From Chinchilla lanigera (lineage: Eukaryota > Chordata > Mammalia > Rodentia > Chinchillidae): 64,000 bases of DNA. The notes beneath the pieces were generated by a model, which saw nothing but the letters and a program-made list of their open reading frames with translations, was not told the DNA's origin and made no database searches. The DNA lies in NCBI RefSeq assembly GCF_000276665.1, contig NW_004955502.1, forward strand, positions 1,735,045 through 1,799,044. Direction: 5' to 3'. The number at the start of each line of letters is the position of its first letter. The stretch's first letter is position 1. Below are positions 26,520 through 38,505 of this stretch, piece by piece. The position numbers were made by a program, and so were the translations under genes.

Positions 26520-26689
26520 GTACATTGGTTCCCGTTTTAAACAAATTAGCAGCATGGGGCAGTGGCAGCCATCTGCTGTCCTGCTGTCTGTCAAGACCAC
26601 CACTAGGAATCAGACATCAACCACAATCCCACCACCACAACTGAAACAGTAGCAGTGACTGTCATGCAGCAGTAAGGTGACGTATGTAA

Positions 26690-26835
26690 ACTCAGCACAT
26701 ACTAGGAGTAGTCACCATTTATACGTGAGAAACTGAGGCATTGAAGGTGTATGCAATGTTACTTAAGCTCACCCAGGCAGTCTTGTTCCAGAATTCACAA
26801 TTTGAGCTCTTAGCAACTACTCTTCAAAAGTAAGG
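26690..26835 (-). mobile_element. MIR SINE remnant, minus strand
   Basis: CCATTTATACGTGAGAAACT, GAGGCATTGAAG, CTTAAGCTCACCCAGGCA and TTCCAGAATTCACAATTTGA match the reversed MIR core. It lies about 170 bp downstream of the first KHDRBS2 exon. Confidence 0.6.
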
Positions 26836-29154
26836 ATGCGAACCCGAGACCCTCTATAATCTTGTTTCATTTCCAGGATCAGAATAAATAGATGCACAAA
26901 CATTTGCCTCTTTAACAGGATAACCTTGCACCCAGGGAAAACTTACATTTTATCTGTGCCTCACAAAGCCTTTGAATTGACTTAATCTTTGAAGGTAAAA
27001 AAGGAAGATAGACAGATATAAGTAATATATATGTCACCAACCCAGATCACTTCTTGCACTGCTGTTGGCAGAGGCATATGGAGTGCAGATACGTTTCATC
27101 CTTGGTGGTCAGAGAGAATCTGATTTGATTTTATAAAATAAAAATCACTTTGATTTTATTCACACTGGATCCTTTCTCTGTTAGAATTTGTTTTGTAGGA
27201 TTCTAAATTTGTCAAGCTTTTAAAAGAAGGCATAGGTTTGCAAAAAGTTAGGACAAAAATAAACAACGTTCATAGCCTTCAGACAGACTGTGGATGCACT
27301 TGTTCTCTTCAGTCTATTACCATCAGCCTTTGCGTCTCTAAAGGACACAGATCTAGAGTAATATTTCATATATGGCATAGAAATTATCTCAAGATGCTAA
27401 GTTATTCTACAGATTTAATTTATATCTCAAATTATAGCCCAAATATTTTCAGCCACCACTGTCAAAATATCACTGATTTCAACAGTTAAATTATAAATAC
27501 TTCAAAAAGTCCCACAGTTATCAGAAATGGGTTCAGAATAATTAATTTCCAAGTGAGATATCAAAGATGAAACTAACTTAGAAGTAAAGTGTGACAATTC
27601 TAAAAATTAGGTTAACTAAAGAGAAAACTTATGAAAATGTTCTAGAGCTTAATTTTTACATTTTTACTTCTGGAAATTTCTATACTTTTTGTATAGTATA
27701 CTTCATGAGACCAGACCAGTTTTGTACAAATGTGTACGTTTCTAGATCTCCTGTGGGTGGACTGTGAATTGATGCCATTGCAAACCATCCTAAATGAGTT
27801 TAATCACATGAACTAACACATAGGAAGTGGCCACTTTTGTAGCTCAGAAATGCCAATTTTAGGAGCTGTCCATCATGTAGTTAAGGTGTCTCTTTAGGCT
27901 GCCTAAAGCAAACCCACATTTCTTCTATATTACTTGAAATTAGAATCATTTGAAAAGTATTCTGTTTATTTGTCTTGATATTGAAAATTATCATATGAAT
28001 ATATTTTGTTTCATAATTAATATTCCTTAATATAACACTATAATTATAATTTAGTGATCTATGTAAGATTTTAATTTTGGCTAAGCTTTTTTTTTTTTCT
28101 AAAATTTTAATTTGCTTAGTAATTTGTTACAGAACAATGCAGTATTTAGATATTTAAATATCATCTTAGATAAAAATTTGAAATCTTTTGTTTTTTAAAA
28201 TCCCATATATTAGAAAACAGACAAAAAGAAAATTAATACTGAAAATAATGCCTCACTTTCAAGTCTGTATTGGCATTAACAATTACATTAGCATTAATGA
28301 AACTAAACAACATAGCTTTATTGTTTTCTAATTCAAACAACATAGTAAAAATGTATCTACAATTAGAAATGAATAAATACATAGCTTCATAAAAAGATAA
28401 TCATATTGATCTGAAAGTTTTGGAAAATATGAGTTAATGCATGCTAATTTGTACATATTTATGAAATTGCTACTTTCTTAATTTATTCAGGCACATTTCA
28501 TTCAAAATGATACCTAAAGTAGTTTCAAACTTCAATAATACTTTGAAAATATATTTAAAGGAATTTACATTCCAATGAACATATCTATGATAACTAATCT
28601 TCCATAATAATGCAAAGCAAAGAACAAAGCACTACTCTATAAATTATCATGATGCTTTATTTTACATAGTGAAGAATGAAACTACAAGACGTCTTTACAC
28701 ACATCATCACTGCAGATCTGAGGTGGAGAAAGCCAGGGACAGTGAAACATACGGGGCAGATTTTAAAAGCTTTTGTTTACTATAGTGAAAACAATAACAT
28801 AGAGCTCATGAATGTTAAATGAAGAGAAATCATATTTGTTTCCAAAGCAAAGGGTCATGAGAATTCGAGTGACTGGGAGAGAGACAGAGGGATAAAGAAA
28901 AACTGGCTCAAGGCACAACAGCCAGTGGAAAGCAAGTCCGTGATCCAAGACTGACAGAAATGAACAGCCCTTAAGTGTAGAGATAGAGTCACAGTAGAGG
29001 TTAAAACTTACAGGAATTAATGTCAATTGGATGTTGGAAAAGAAGGGCAGCCCAAGACAAAAATGAGTCTCTGGTGTCTAGCCTGGCAAGCAACTGATAT
29101 TATCAACTAAGATTAGGTGAAGGATCAAGTTAAATGAAGAATATAATTATCCCT

Positions 29155-29320
29155 ATAATTGATCCAAGCTCTATGGATTGCTTTGCAACCTGGGGCAGGT
29201 GGCACATTCTCTTTGTGCTGTGTTTTATCATCATTTATAGTAGCTGAGAACTGCTACCTGACAGGCTTGTCAAGAAAGTTAAATTAAGTAGTGCATACAG
29301 GAAGATGGTTTCAGGTCAGC
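29155..29320 (+). mobile_element. MIR-like SINE remnant, plus strand
   Basis: CAACCTGGGGCAGGTGGCAC followed by TTCTCTTTGTGCTGTGTTTT, then TGACAGGCTTGTCAAGAAAG match the forward MIR core (ACCTTGGGCAAGT ... CTCAGTTTCC) loosely. Confidence 0.5.
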
Positions 29321-31641
29321 CAGTACTCTGGAACCAATGGAAGCTTTCTGATTCCAGAAACTCATTTAACTGACTGGTGGAATGGTCTAGAATTTGGAGT
29401 TTTTTAAAGATCCTCAGGTAACTCTCCTATACAGACAAGTTATAGAACTTTCTGATCCCATGAGCTTAAGGCAGGGCACAGCTTGTGGTTAGGGAGTAAA
29501 CACCCATTGTTAGAATTAGAGACTGCAGGATTTATCCATGAGAGAAGGAAAGAAAATTGAGGACAGAAATTGGAAACACCCATACTCCAAAGGGATCCCA
29601 TGAAGGGAAGTAGTGAAGGGAGGTGAGGAATGAGAAAGAGGGAGGAGGAGGCCTGTGGGAAGCATAAAAGTCCAAACAAACAGCTTCCAAATATGTCTAC
29701 CTTTAATAAAGAAGCACTACGAGACCCTCAGAGGCACGAGCCCAGTGCGGGTGGAAGGAGGTAGTTGGAGACCCCAGTGATCCCAGTCTGCATGCAGTGT
29801 GAAAGCAAGAACCAGACTGAGTACAGTGGGTTCAGGGCTGAGCACAAGGCGAAGATTTAAGCACAGAAAATATTCTCAGAGGAAGTCAGAAAAATAAAGA
29901 AAGAAGTACTAAATCTATAGATTTAGCCCCAGACAATATTCTAAAATAGGTAGTGTGACTCTTGGACAGGAGGCAGCAACAGGGTGAATATTCCAGAGAA
30001 ACGATGGCGTGTATAAGAGGTGATGAGCCAGACTCCGAAGGAAGGACTCCTGGGGCTGGGCTGGGTGTCAACTGGTGAAGGGATGAAATGAAAAATTGAA
30101 TTTGATATGAGCGCCATGTAAATGTGTAGCAGAAAGAACTGTTACATGTTTAGAAATCTCGATTTTACTCATTATAAAAAATATACTTCACACCTAGGGA
30201 ATTAAAACATTTACTAAATTATTCAGTTGTATAACTACATAGTTTAATTGACTTACATGTTACCAAACCTGGACACTTTTGAGAGAATTAAAATGCCTGA
30301 CTGAGCAGGCAGCTAGGACAGAACTGCAAAACCTGGCTGCACATTCGTCTTGTTTTGAGGATAAAGAAAGGTGCTGGGAGGCCAGCGAAGGTAAAATTGG
30401 TATTTATATCCTTTCTGCAGATCTGCTTTGTGTTATGATGCTAATGTAGACTATTGTATTCTGAGCTGTTGTACCTGAAGCCAAAGCTGGATTTCTGGTT
30501 CTTTTGTATCCTTAGGTCTAGGAGACTGTTCCACATAAATTAGCTCACTATGTCCTCTGATAAGTTTTCTACTCCACAGCTCTGTAATCTATTTTAAAAA
30601 TTTAAAAGCTTTACCAGCATTCTTACTCCTCACTTCTAAAAGTTCATTTTCTACAAGTAAGAAAGAGCCAGCTGGCTGCTATTCATAGCAGAAAGCATAA
30701 CCTACATCCCATATGTGGGTGCAGCCAGCGTCGTTGTTGACATCCCAACGATCATCATTTTTCCCAAAGCTTTAGCGTTCCTGCTGAAAGCACTACTTTC
30801 TGGAGGCCAGCCTTTCAGACATCATAAAAAGTGAAATAACCATTCATTTGCCCAAAGATTTCAGACACTCAACCTTTCTATATATTCTCAGAATACCACA
30901 AAAGTCTGCAACAATTTGATCTCATGCTTTTAATGCAAGTTACTTTTGTGTCAAGAACTGCAATACAGAGTATTCATTCTGTTCCTTTTATTGTAGAATA
31001 GTAATATATTTCACTAGCACCATAGTAACCATATGAAAATACATTGTGTGTGTGATTGTATCAGCTCAGGGGATGGCATGCATGATGCTGAGTCAGTGGC
31101 AGTGGAATTCTGATTGCAAGTGGCCTCGGACATAGCTATGCTATTAAGCAGAATGATATCATGCTGAGAGTTACACATTTTATCAAAGTGCAAACCGATA
31201 GTTGTTTTGTAAATGACAACATAGCACATCACTATCAATAACCTGCTGCATGGAAGGACAGTCATGCGTAAACTCAGTTCCTAGAGAGTTCAGTGAGTTG
31301 TATGTCCAGAATGTGCTGATTTGGTTGGTCTTTGCAAATTGGAATAGAATCAAAGTGGTATATGTTTTCTGGCTTTTCTTTTACTTTGGCTTTGTGATTA
31401 TACAATAGAAAACATCAATACTTTTCATGAGAATAAATCATAGTATTTATAGAATATATTTTAGTATGGAGATTAAACATTTTACATCTTAAATAATCTC
31501 TACTAAAAGCACACAGGCACAGACAGAGAGAAACATAAATTTGGCTTTCTTCCATTGTATAAAGGCTGTAAGATGGGAATTTTCATCTGTTATAGTTCTC
31601 TTGTTGCCTTTTCTCATCTTTATGCGACCTGTTTCCCCTAG

Positions 31642-31840
31642 GGGCCGCGGGGGTGCCATTCCTCCTCCCCCACCTCCGGGACGAGGTGTCCTCACCCCTC
31701 GAGGGACGACTGTGACCCGTGGAGCCTTGCCAGTGCCCCCCATCGCAAGAGGTGTCCCTACTCCTCGAGCTCGGGGGGCAGCAACAGTGCCAGGATACAG
31801 GGCACCCCCTCCTCCTGCCCGCGAGGCTTATGAAGAATAT
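31642..31840 (+). CDS. KHDRBS2: KHDRBS2 (SLM-1) internal exon, proline-rich and RG-rich region
   Basis: The first base completes an Arg codon split with the previous exon, then 66 codons follow: GRGGAIPPPPPPGRGVLTPR, then GTTVTRGALPVPPIARGVPT, PRARGAATVPGYRAPPPPAR and EAYEEY. The six-proline run, PVPP and PPPP motifs are SH3/WW-type ligands, and the scattered RG dipeptides are the methylated part of SLM/Sam68 proteins. YEEY begins the tyrosine-rich tail, which continues in a later exon outside the window. The acceptor is TTTCCCCTAG|G and the donor TAT|GTAAGT; the exon ends in phase 0. From memory of the human protein, three residues differ (Ile in PPIARG, Ala in RGAATV, Arg in PPAREA), ordinary species-level changes. 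The exon is markedly GC-rich against its AT-rich introns. The frame continues past the donor for only six codons, as expected of intron. Confidence 0.95.
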
Positions 31841-33160
31841 GTAAGTACCCTAGAGTAATTGGTTGCAAGCAAGAGGTAAATTGACTGGTTATGAAACTAA
31901 GCCTCAGAAACATTCATATGCCAGGAGTAGAGGAGGTAATGCTCGTTGCAGAAAACAAATGTCATTTGCAGCAGAATTTAAGCAGTGCATTTACACGAGA
32001 GCATTTTGAGGAAAGCTTTCACTGCAGGTGCCATTGTCATTATTTATGCCATGTAGATAGCTTGCTTGTTCGTGTCAACCTGTTCTGAGGTTTTCTTATA
32101 CTTAGAAAGGTTTACATCAGAAATGATTATAAATATAATGAATTTTTTTATATATTCAGAGAATTCTCCTGAGACATGACAAAGATTAGCGTAAGTTTCA
32201 GAAATATATGACAAATACAAACTTTGGTAATGATGTAAGACCAGATGATTAGTCTATCATTTACATACCATGATTATTTCTTTCATTATTTGAAAGATAC
32301 AGGATAAGCGTACAGAATAGAAATGTCTAGAATAAGTAGAAGAAACGTAGTATCTCTAAGTATCCCCCTTTCCTATCCAGGGACATATTAGTTCATATTA
32401 TATAGCCAAACACCCTTCGACTCTTCCTTTAGGTGGTCAGTATTCTGCTAGGGATGGACAGTGTATTCTAGCCCTTGTGTCCATTGCTTCTACCAGACTT
32501 TGAAACTTGAAAAAGATCATGTAATCTTAGGAAGTCTACTATAGTGTTAAATCAAGTTGATGTAAGCCATATCATCATCCTATCAGAGACTTATTCTGCT
32601 TTTATCCACTCCAGTTTCCCATTTCCTGGTCTGAGTGTTGTTTCAATCAACCACTGACAGCACTTTCTCCCTAAATGTGTTCTGTGAATAATTATTCCAT
32701 AAATACAAGCTCCTCAAGGACAGGTACTGTCATGCTGGACATGCAAAACATAAATGTTTTATGGACTGGCTAATAACCAATCAAAACTTAATCTTAATAA
32801 AAAGTGAACATGGTTGATAGGTGCCACTAAGAGTATACTAATGCCTGGTGGATGTTAGTTTTTAGAGACCTTGTTATTGCTTGAACATGAACCATTTACT
32901 ACAATCTGCAAGAGTGAAGAAAAATTAATCAGAGAGCTCCACTGCTACTGGAACACATGAAATGTGTCCATTTAGTATCTTTTGTGCATCAGGCATCAAT
33001 ATTAAAGCTGTAGACAATATTACAATTGCAAAATTAGAAGTAGAAAATTTATTCAGTTCTGTAAATAAGTGGGACTTGCTCTGATTCTATCGTCTCGTCT
33101 GAGACATAATATTTGTAAAATAAATATATGTTAAATGAATTAATTAAAGTTCCACAAAGG

Positions 33161-33391
33161 AAAGTGAGCTTATTTATAATTTTTGAGGAATCTTTTGAAT
33201 CCATAGACTTTATGGGAATTACCTCTTAAATACAGGCTTAAAGAGAAAGTGAGCTTATTTATAATTTTAAATTATAATTAAAATTTTAAATTTAAATTTT
33301 TCACTTAAAGTAAGCTTATTTATAATTTTTGAGGAATCTTTTGAATCCATAGACTTTATGGGAATTTCCTCCAAATACAGGCTTAAAGAGA
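33161..33391 (+). repeat. Local duplication of an 85-bp unit with AT-rich spacer
   Basis: 33161-33246 and 33307-33391 share almost the whole unit (GAGGAATCTTTTGAATCCAT then AGACTTTATGGGAATT). A partial third start, AAAGTGAGCTTATTTATAAT, lies at 33246, immediately after the first unit. The spacer 33269-33306 is made of A/T only. It looks like a tandem duplication with a damaged middle copy. Confidence 0.9.
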
Positions 33392-33819
33392 ACATATGTA
33401 TAACAATTAAAAATGAGTGAAAAATTTTTTGGGTAACAGAAATCAACATTGTTATTACTCAAATAATTTATATGGCATATATGGAAATTTGAAAGACAGT
33501 GGAATTGACAATACAGAATTGTAGTCTTTCATGTACAATTCAATTTATAGTGAACAAATTACTGGAATACAACATAAATAAGAGTAAAGCACAAAAGCAC
33601 AAAGATGTTACATCAGCATGGGCAAAAGGGTTATATTCTTAAAGAAGAAGTCTAGCAAAGGGGATTTTTTTTTTAGAAAAAGAAAATGTTACAATTAGTT
33701 CTGATCTTTTTCAATTTCCCATTTTAAAGTACTTAGTCTTTCTTACTCAGTGACTCATTCATATGGAACCTCTGTCTTATTGTAGGCTCTGTTTTGAGGT
33801 CCTGGAGATACTTTGTAGA

Positions 33820-34170
33820 TATCAGATCAAATATGAACTTTCATAGGCTTACATTTTGGAGGTGGGGGGAGACAGGAAGCAAACATATATAGATAAAGAA
33901 AGCTGCCGGTGGTGAGAGGCACTGTGAACTGAGATGCAGGAAGTGTGGTACCTCACGTTGAGCAGATAGGGAAACTGTGTGAGGTGGAGAGCTTTCGGTG
34001 CAATAAATGTCTAAATGAAGCAGAGTCCGGGCTAAAGAGCTGCCTCTGTAAACAGCATGCCTGGTAGAGAAAACAACAATTAGAAATTCCTAAAGTAGAA
34101 ATGCTTCACATTTTGGTGGGGGTTAGCATGCAGGAGATCAAAGGTGGAAGAAAAGGAGTGCAGAGAGGTG
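33820..34170 (-). mobile_element. Ancient interspersed repeat (L2-like), left part, split by the MaLR element
   Basis: GGCTTACATTTTGGAGGTGG, GGGGAGACAGGAAGC and later GAGGTGGAGAGCTTTC resemble a widely dispersed old mammalian repeat in reverse orientation. Low certainty on family. Confidence 0.35.
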
Positions 34171-34175
34171 GACAA

Positions 34176-34664
34176 TGTGTTGATTACTTTTCTCTCACTG
34201 CTGGGACAAAATACCTAACACCCAAAGTTAAGGAAGCAAAGGTTTATTTTGCTCACAGTTTGTAGAGGCTTCAGTCTGTAATCAGCTGGCTCCAAGGCAG
34301 GGTGGCACAGCACAGAGGCAACACTTCAAGGTGGCAGAAAACAGCAAAAGCAACAAAAGTGAAAAGGGAGGAGAGCAAGCTTTTTTCCTCCCTTATATTG
34401 TATTCAGGCTACCTGCCCTCAGGTGGGTGTAGCACTCACACCATCTCTGTGCCCTCCTTGTGCACAGGCTCAGGGTGTTTACAAAGTGTGGACCTTGGCC
34501 CCCTGCTGAGTCACTTAGTTAAACTTCTAAACTTCCCAAATTGACGCAATGGACAACATCCTAGAGTGGCAAGAGCATTCCCTGTACACCCCAGGATGTA
34601 GAATTGTGGGGTTGCTTAGTTGAGTTCTAAACTCCTCAAGTTGCACAATGTATTAACCATTACA
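34176..34664 (-). repeat. LTR (3' LTR of the minus-strand MaLR element)
   Basis: 489 bp, starts TGTGTTGATTACTTTTCTC and ends AACCATTACA on the + strand. It is alignable along its whole length to 36264-36738 with scattered differences and small indels. Confidence 0.88.
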
Positions 34665-36263
34665 ATCCACCCCTTGTCAACCAGACACATTTTTTATATC
34701 AGTTTCCAGGTACAAAGACACATTTACCCATATCATTTTACAACTTAAACATTATAACCTAGGTTTAACAATCATTAACCGCCAGTATTAAGTCTATCAA
34801 CATTATATTACATTAGAACCATAACATTTCCTTCTTGGCCCTACAAAGGTTTATTTACAACGCTTTATGCAAAAGACATTCAGTCCATCTGCAAGAGTTG
34901 CCAAAGTCTTAAGAGTTTCAACATTGCTGAAAAGTCCATCTCCTCCAAGATGTAAGGCAAACTCCACTTACAAGCCCCTGTACAAATGAAAAGTTAAACA
35001 CTTCCAACACTCAACAGCACAAAATTAACATTTTCATTCCAAAAGTTGCAAACAGGGGCATACAAAGGATTAGAACCAAAGCAATTCCAAAATCCAGCAG
35101 GGCTAACACTTAGTCCTGTAGTTCCATGTCCAGTATGTGCAGCAATCTGTGGCAAATTGTGAGCTCCAAGGGGCCTGAGTGACTTGGTCCTTATGACACT
35201 TCTGGTGGATACAGCTCCCACAGCTTCTCTTTTAGGCCTACTTTTCTCCCTCCTTGTAAGTGTCCTTAGATGATCCATGTTCCTGGCTTCTCCATACTTC
35301 TGGGGTCTCCACTGCACCTTTACCTTCACCCTAGCAGCTTCACACACTGCCCTCTCAGGGACACACTGCCTGCCCTCCCAGGCCTTCTACAATTGGTCTA
35401 GAAGCCTTTTTAACCCAACCACTCTTGCATTATGCATACAACTAAAACCAGAATCATGTAAACGATACCAAGGTCTGCTACCAGCTGGAGCAGTAGCCAG
35501 GCTTTCTTTTCTCTTGGCTGTAGGGATTGAGTGCTTGTATCACTGGGCACTCTGAATCCAATTCTGAGGAACAAATTCTCTAGGGCACCACCATTCTGGA
35601 ACATGGTACTGCTTGGATTTCTGGTCAGGGCAAAATCTTTCACTTTTGCAGTTTTGAAGCTGCAGAGGGTGGAGACTTGCTGCTTCCTGTGGTGCCATAA
35701 AGCCATCTTCTCTATTCTCTTGTTCCTTCTCAGCAATCAGATTTCCTCAGCTGTATCTTTGCAGTCCACAGCTATATTGGAGCTTCCTTTCTGGCCAAAC
35801 TCACAATGTTTTAAATCATCCTGTTGGGCTCTTTGCTCTTGATTTGCAACATAAATCTGGCTAAAAGCCCCCAAGAATAGCCATGCCGCAGCCTCAACAT
35901 TCGACTGCCTTGAAATTTCTTCTGCCAGATTATTCCATCACCCATAGTCTCAGGCAAAGTCTGTTGACACAAGAAAAACGCAAACAAACTTTCTGCCACA
36001 CTATAACATACATCACCCAGATCCAACAGCCAGTGCAGTCCTTCCCAGCAGAAACCTCCCAAGCCTGGTCTTTACCAGTTTTCTGGTCTTTTGAACTCTG
36101 ACCACAATGTTCCATACAGAATAGACTAAGGCATTTCAGCTCTACACTTTCAGGCGACACCTCTGAACATTTCTAATCTCTTCCCACAAGCCATTCCCAA
36201 AGGCTTTTGAATGACATGGTCAGGTATAGTCACAGCAATGACCCCACTGTTGGAACCAAATTC
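34665..36263 (-). other. MaLR internal region, non-coding
   Basis: About 1.6 kb between the LTRs. Open stretches up to 117 codons occur in it but show no gag, protease or polymerase motif and no family resemblance, in keeping with non-autonomous MaLR interiors. Confidence 0.75.
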
Positions 36264-36738
36264 TGTAGAGGTTACTTTTCTCTCATTGCTGGGACAAAAC
36301 ACCTGACACCCAAAGTTTTTATTTAGCTTACAGTTTGTGAAGGTTTCAGTCTGTAAACAGCTAGCTCCAAGGCATGGAAGCATGGCACAAGGGCAGCAGT
36401 TCAAGGCCTCAAAAGACAGCAAAAGCAACAAGAACAAAAATGTGAGGAGCAAGCCTCTTTTCCTCCCTTACGTGGTATGTAGGCTACCCACGTACAATAT
36501 AAGGGAACACTCACACCATCTCTGTGCCCTCCCCTTGCACAGGCTCAGGGTGTTTACAAAGTGAGGACCTTGGCCCCCTGCTGAATCACTTAGCTAAACT
36601 TCTAATCTCAAATTGACACAATGAACAACATCCTAGTGCAGTAAGGGCACGTCCTCTACACCCCAAGATGTAGAACTGCTGAATTACTTAGTTAAGCTTC
36701 TAAACTTCTCAAGTTGACACAATGTATCAACCATTACA
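36264..36738 (-). repeat. LTR (5' LTR of the minus-strand MaLR element)
   Basis: 475 bp, starts TGTAGAGGTTACTTTTCTC and ends AACCATTACA on the + strand. The divergence from its partner LTR reflects time since insertion; I did not count it. Confidence 0.88.
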
Positions 36739-37005
36739 GTCAGTAAATTCCAAAGGTGGGTGGGCCAAATTGCATTGCTTAGTGCAGGATTTTGAACAGA
36801 AAAATGACATGGTCATGTTCATACTTTGGAAGTTTTCCTTTGTCTGCATCATGGAGAACAGACTATGAAGTTGGAGGTGAGTGCACAGTGGAACAGAGAT
36901 ATTGTAACTAATTGCAGTGACCCCACTGGCCAAGTAATAGCACAACATGGCCAAGAAGTGACCAGATTCTAAGTGCCCTGCAGGAACAATCTGTCAGGAT
37001 TTGGT
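36739..37005 (-). mobile_element. Ancient interspersed repeat (L2-like), right part
   Basis: GGATTTTGAACAGAAAAATG, ACATGGTCATGTTCATAC and TCATGGAGAACAGACTATGA match the reverse complement of the L2 ACCATGTCACTCC region. It begins right after the MaLR LTR, as if interrupted by it. Confidence 0.45.
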
Positions 37006-37009
37006 GATG

Positions 37010-37334
37010 GGTTATGTTATGGTTTGTGTCTAGATGTTTCCCCAAGGCCTCATGCAGTCACAGGTGTGGTTTTTCAGAGGTATCTGGATCTCGGACGTGT
37101 GGTGCTGGAATCAAGGGTGTATGATTACTAAGTCAGTCCATTGATTGGCTTTTCATGGTGCTAGTTAGAACAGTGTGAGTGCTACATTGCCCTAGGGCGG
37201 GTATCCTGCATAAAATGTAAGGCACAGAAAGAGGGCTAATATGCTCTCGCCTGCCTTCATGCCTTGGACTATTTAATCATCTCTAACTACAGGGAGGAAG
37301 TATTTGGACATTAGGTCCAACACCTAGCACTCTG
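37010..37334 (+). mobile_element. MaLR-like LTR remnant, plus strand
   Basis: TGTTATGGTTTGTGTCTAGA and TTTCCCCAAGGCCTCATGCA resemble the forward start of MST/MLT1 LTRs; GATTACTAAGTCAGTCCATT and TGCTCTCGCCTGCCTTCATG occur in the expected order. The ID SINE at 37347 is inserted just after it. Confidence 0.5.
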
Positions 37335-37346
37335 CGATCAGCTATT

Positions 37347-37441
37347 TTTTTTTTTTGGTTTTTCTCCGGTACCGGGAACCGAACTCACGACCTTGCGCTT
37401 GCGAGGCAGGCGCTTTTGCCGCTGAGCTAAATCCCCAGCCC
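37347..37441 (-). mobile_element. ID SINE (tRNA-derived), minus strand, with perfect 12-bp target-site duplication
   Basis: On the minus strand this reads GGGGCTGGGGATTTAGCTCA, a pol III A box, followed by a B-box-like GTGAGTTCGGTTCCC, CCGGTACCGG and an A-rich tail (T-run on + at 37343-37356). CGATCAGCTATT flanks both sides at 37335-37346 and 37442-37453. It is a young-looking insertion at the end of a MaLR-like LTR. ID elements descend from a tRNA/BC1-type gene and are mobilised by L1. Confidence 0.93.
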
Positions 37442-38384
37442 CGATCAGCTATTAATGACAAGGAGAGGGAGGGAATTCACACAATATAAAAGTAGTTATT
37501 AATGCCCAACTCCAAGGATAATAAGGGAAGACACTACTTTCTAGAAAGGAGAAAATAGTATGAAGTTGGCACATATCCCCAACTCTCTCTAAAATAACAC
37601 ATAGTTAGGAACAAAAAAAGTGTATATATATTTTGCAGAACTCATATTTTATTAAGACCTGTCACCTATCATATTTTAATTATTCTTTTCTAAAATGCAA
37701 TTCAAAGAGTGCATACAAAGTTTAACACTCTGGCAGCAACCTTTAAAATGTTCACTACCAAATTCAGACTACACTCAAAAGCTCCTACTTTCTCCTGTAA
37801 TTTTAGACTATTGATTCCTCTGTATGGGGTAAGAGAAACAAAAGTTAAAGTGTCTCAATAACGAAATAATAGCACCATGCTGTGTTGGTGAAAATCTCAA
37901 AGGAGTTTTTAACTCTCAGATAAAATTTCTCAGAAAAGGTTCCCTTTATTATAAATCACACCGTGAGTCAATTCACTCATCAGACTTCGTTCTCGCCTGC
38001 TGAGTCCCTGCATTAAGTTTCTGACCACACAGAATGTACATAAGTAATCAAGTCTACTCCTTGCAGCTGGCCTGACAAGAAACAGCACACAGTAATTGAC
38101 ATTGCTGTTTTAAAACTATTGTTAGTGTTGGTTGAGTCTGAAAAAAAGATGTGAATTTAGTTTGTTGTTACATATTCTAACTGCACTTTAAATATTTTAA
38201 AGCTTCCTTTCACTGACCTTCTGCTAAGAAGAATACATTTACATGCTGTAGATCCATCATCATGATTGAAGTAGATTGAAAGTATTGGAAAGTAGACTTC
38301 AGCAAAAACTCCCACAGAACAAAATATTAAGTTTATCAGATCTACCAGTGTATAATACATTAAAAGAGAATATAGTAAAACTTT

Positions 38385-38505
38385 TGAATACCTGCCAGGT
38401 TCCAGTCACTGCCTAATAATTCAGTTAATCCCATGAGGATACTATCAACTCCTTACTGACTGTACTGTTTTAATAGATTGGAAAACTGAACTTGGAGTTG
38501 AGTGC
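38385..38505 (-). mobile_element. MIR SINE remnant, minus strand
   Basis: AATACCTGCCAGGTTCCAGT, CTAATAATTCAGTTAATCCC, ATGAGGATACTATCAAC and GATTGGAAAACTGAACTTGG correspond to reversed MIR. Confidence 0.6.

Larger units (their letters stand above)
26520..31641 (+). other. KHDRBS2: KHDRBS2 intron between the two exons, 5,122 bp
   Basis: The intron begins GTACAT and ends CCCCTAG, and it interrupts an Arg codon after its second base. It contains two MIR-like remnants (about 26690 and 29160) and otherwise unrecognised AT-rich single-copy sequence. No cryptic exon with coding signal was seen. Confidence 0.9.
34176..36738 (-). mobile_element. MaLR/ERVL-type LTR retrotransposon with both LTRs, minus strand
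   Basis: Two direct repeats of about 480 bp (34176-34664 and 36264-36738) flank about 1.6 kb. On the minus strand each LTR starts TGTAATGGTT or TGTAATGGTTGATAC and ends in CA. After the minus-strand 5' LTR comes TTTGGTTCCAACAGTGGGGT, resembling the primer-binding-site/leader of mammalian MaLR elements. Before the minus-strand 3' LTR lies a purine tract (ACAAGGGGTGGAT). The interior has no retroviral gene; MaLRs are non-autonomous and depend on ERVL proteins. The five bases next to the ends (GACAA, GTCAG) do not match. The element appears to split an older L2-like repeat. Family-level naming is from memory. Confidence 0.85.

Noticed and set aside
31541..31858. 105-codon frame starting at an ATG in the intron
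   Set aside because: Only the 31642-31840 part is real coding sequence; the ATG lies upstream of a good splice acceptor and the frame runs into intron past the donor.
34994..35347. 117-codon open frame on the minus strand
   Set aside because: It lies in the non-coding interior of the MaLR element, with no retroviral or cellular protein motif.
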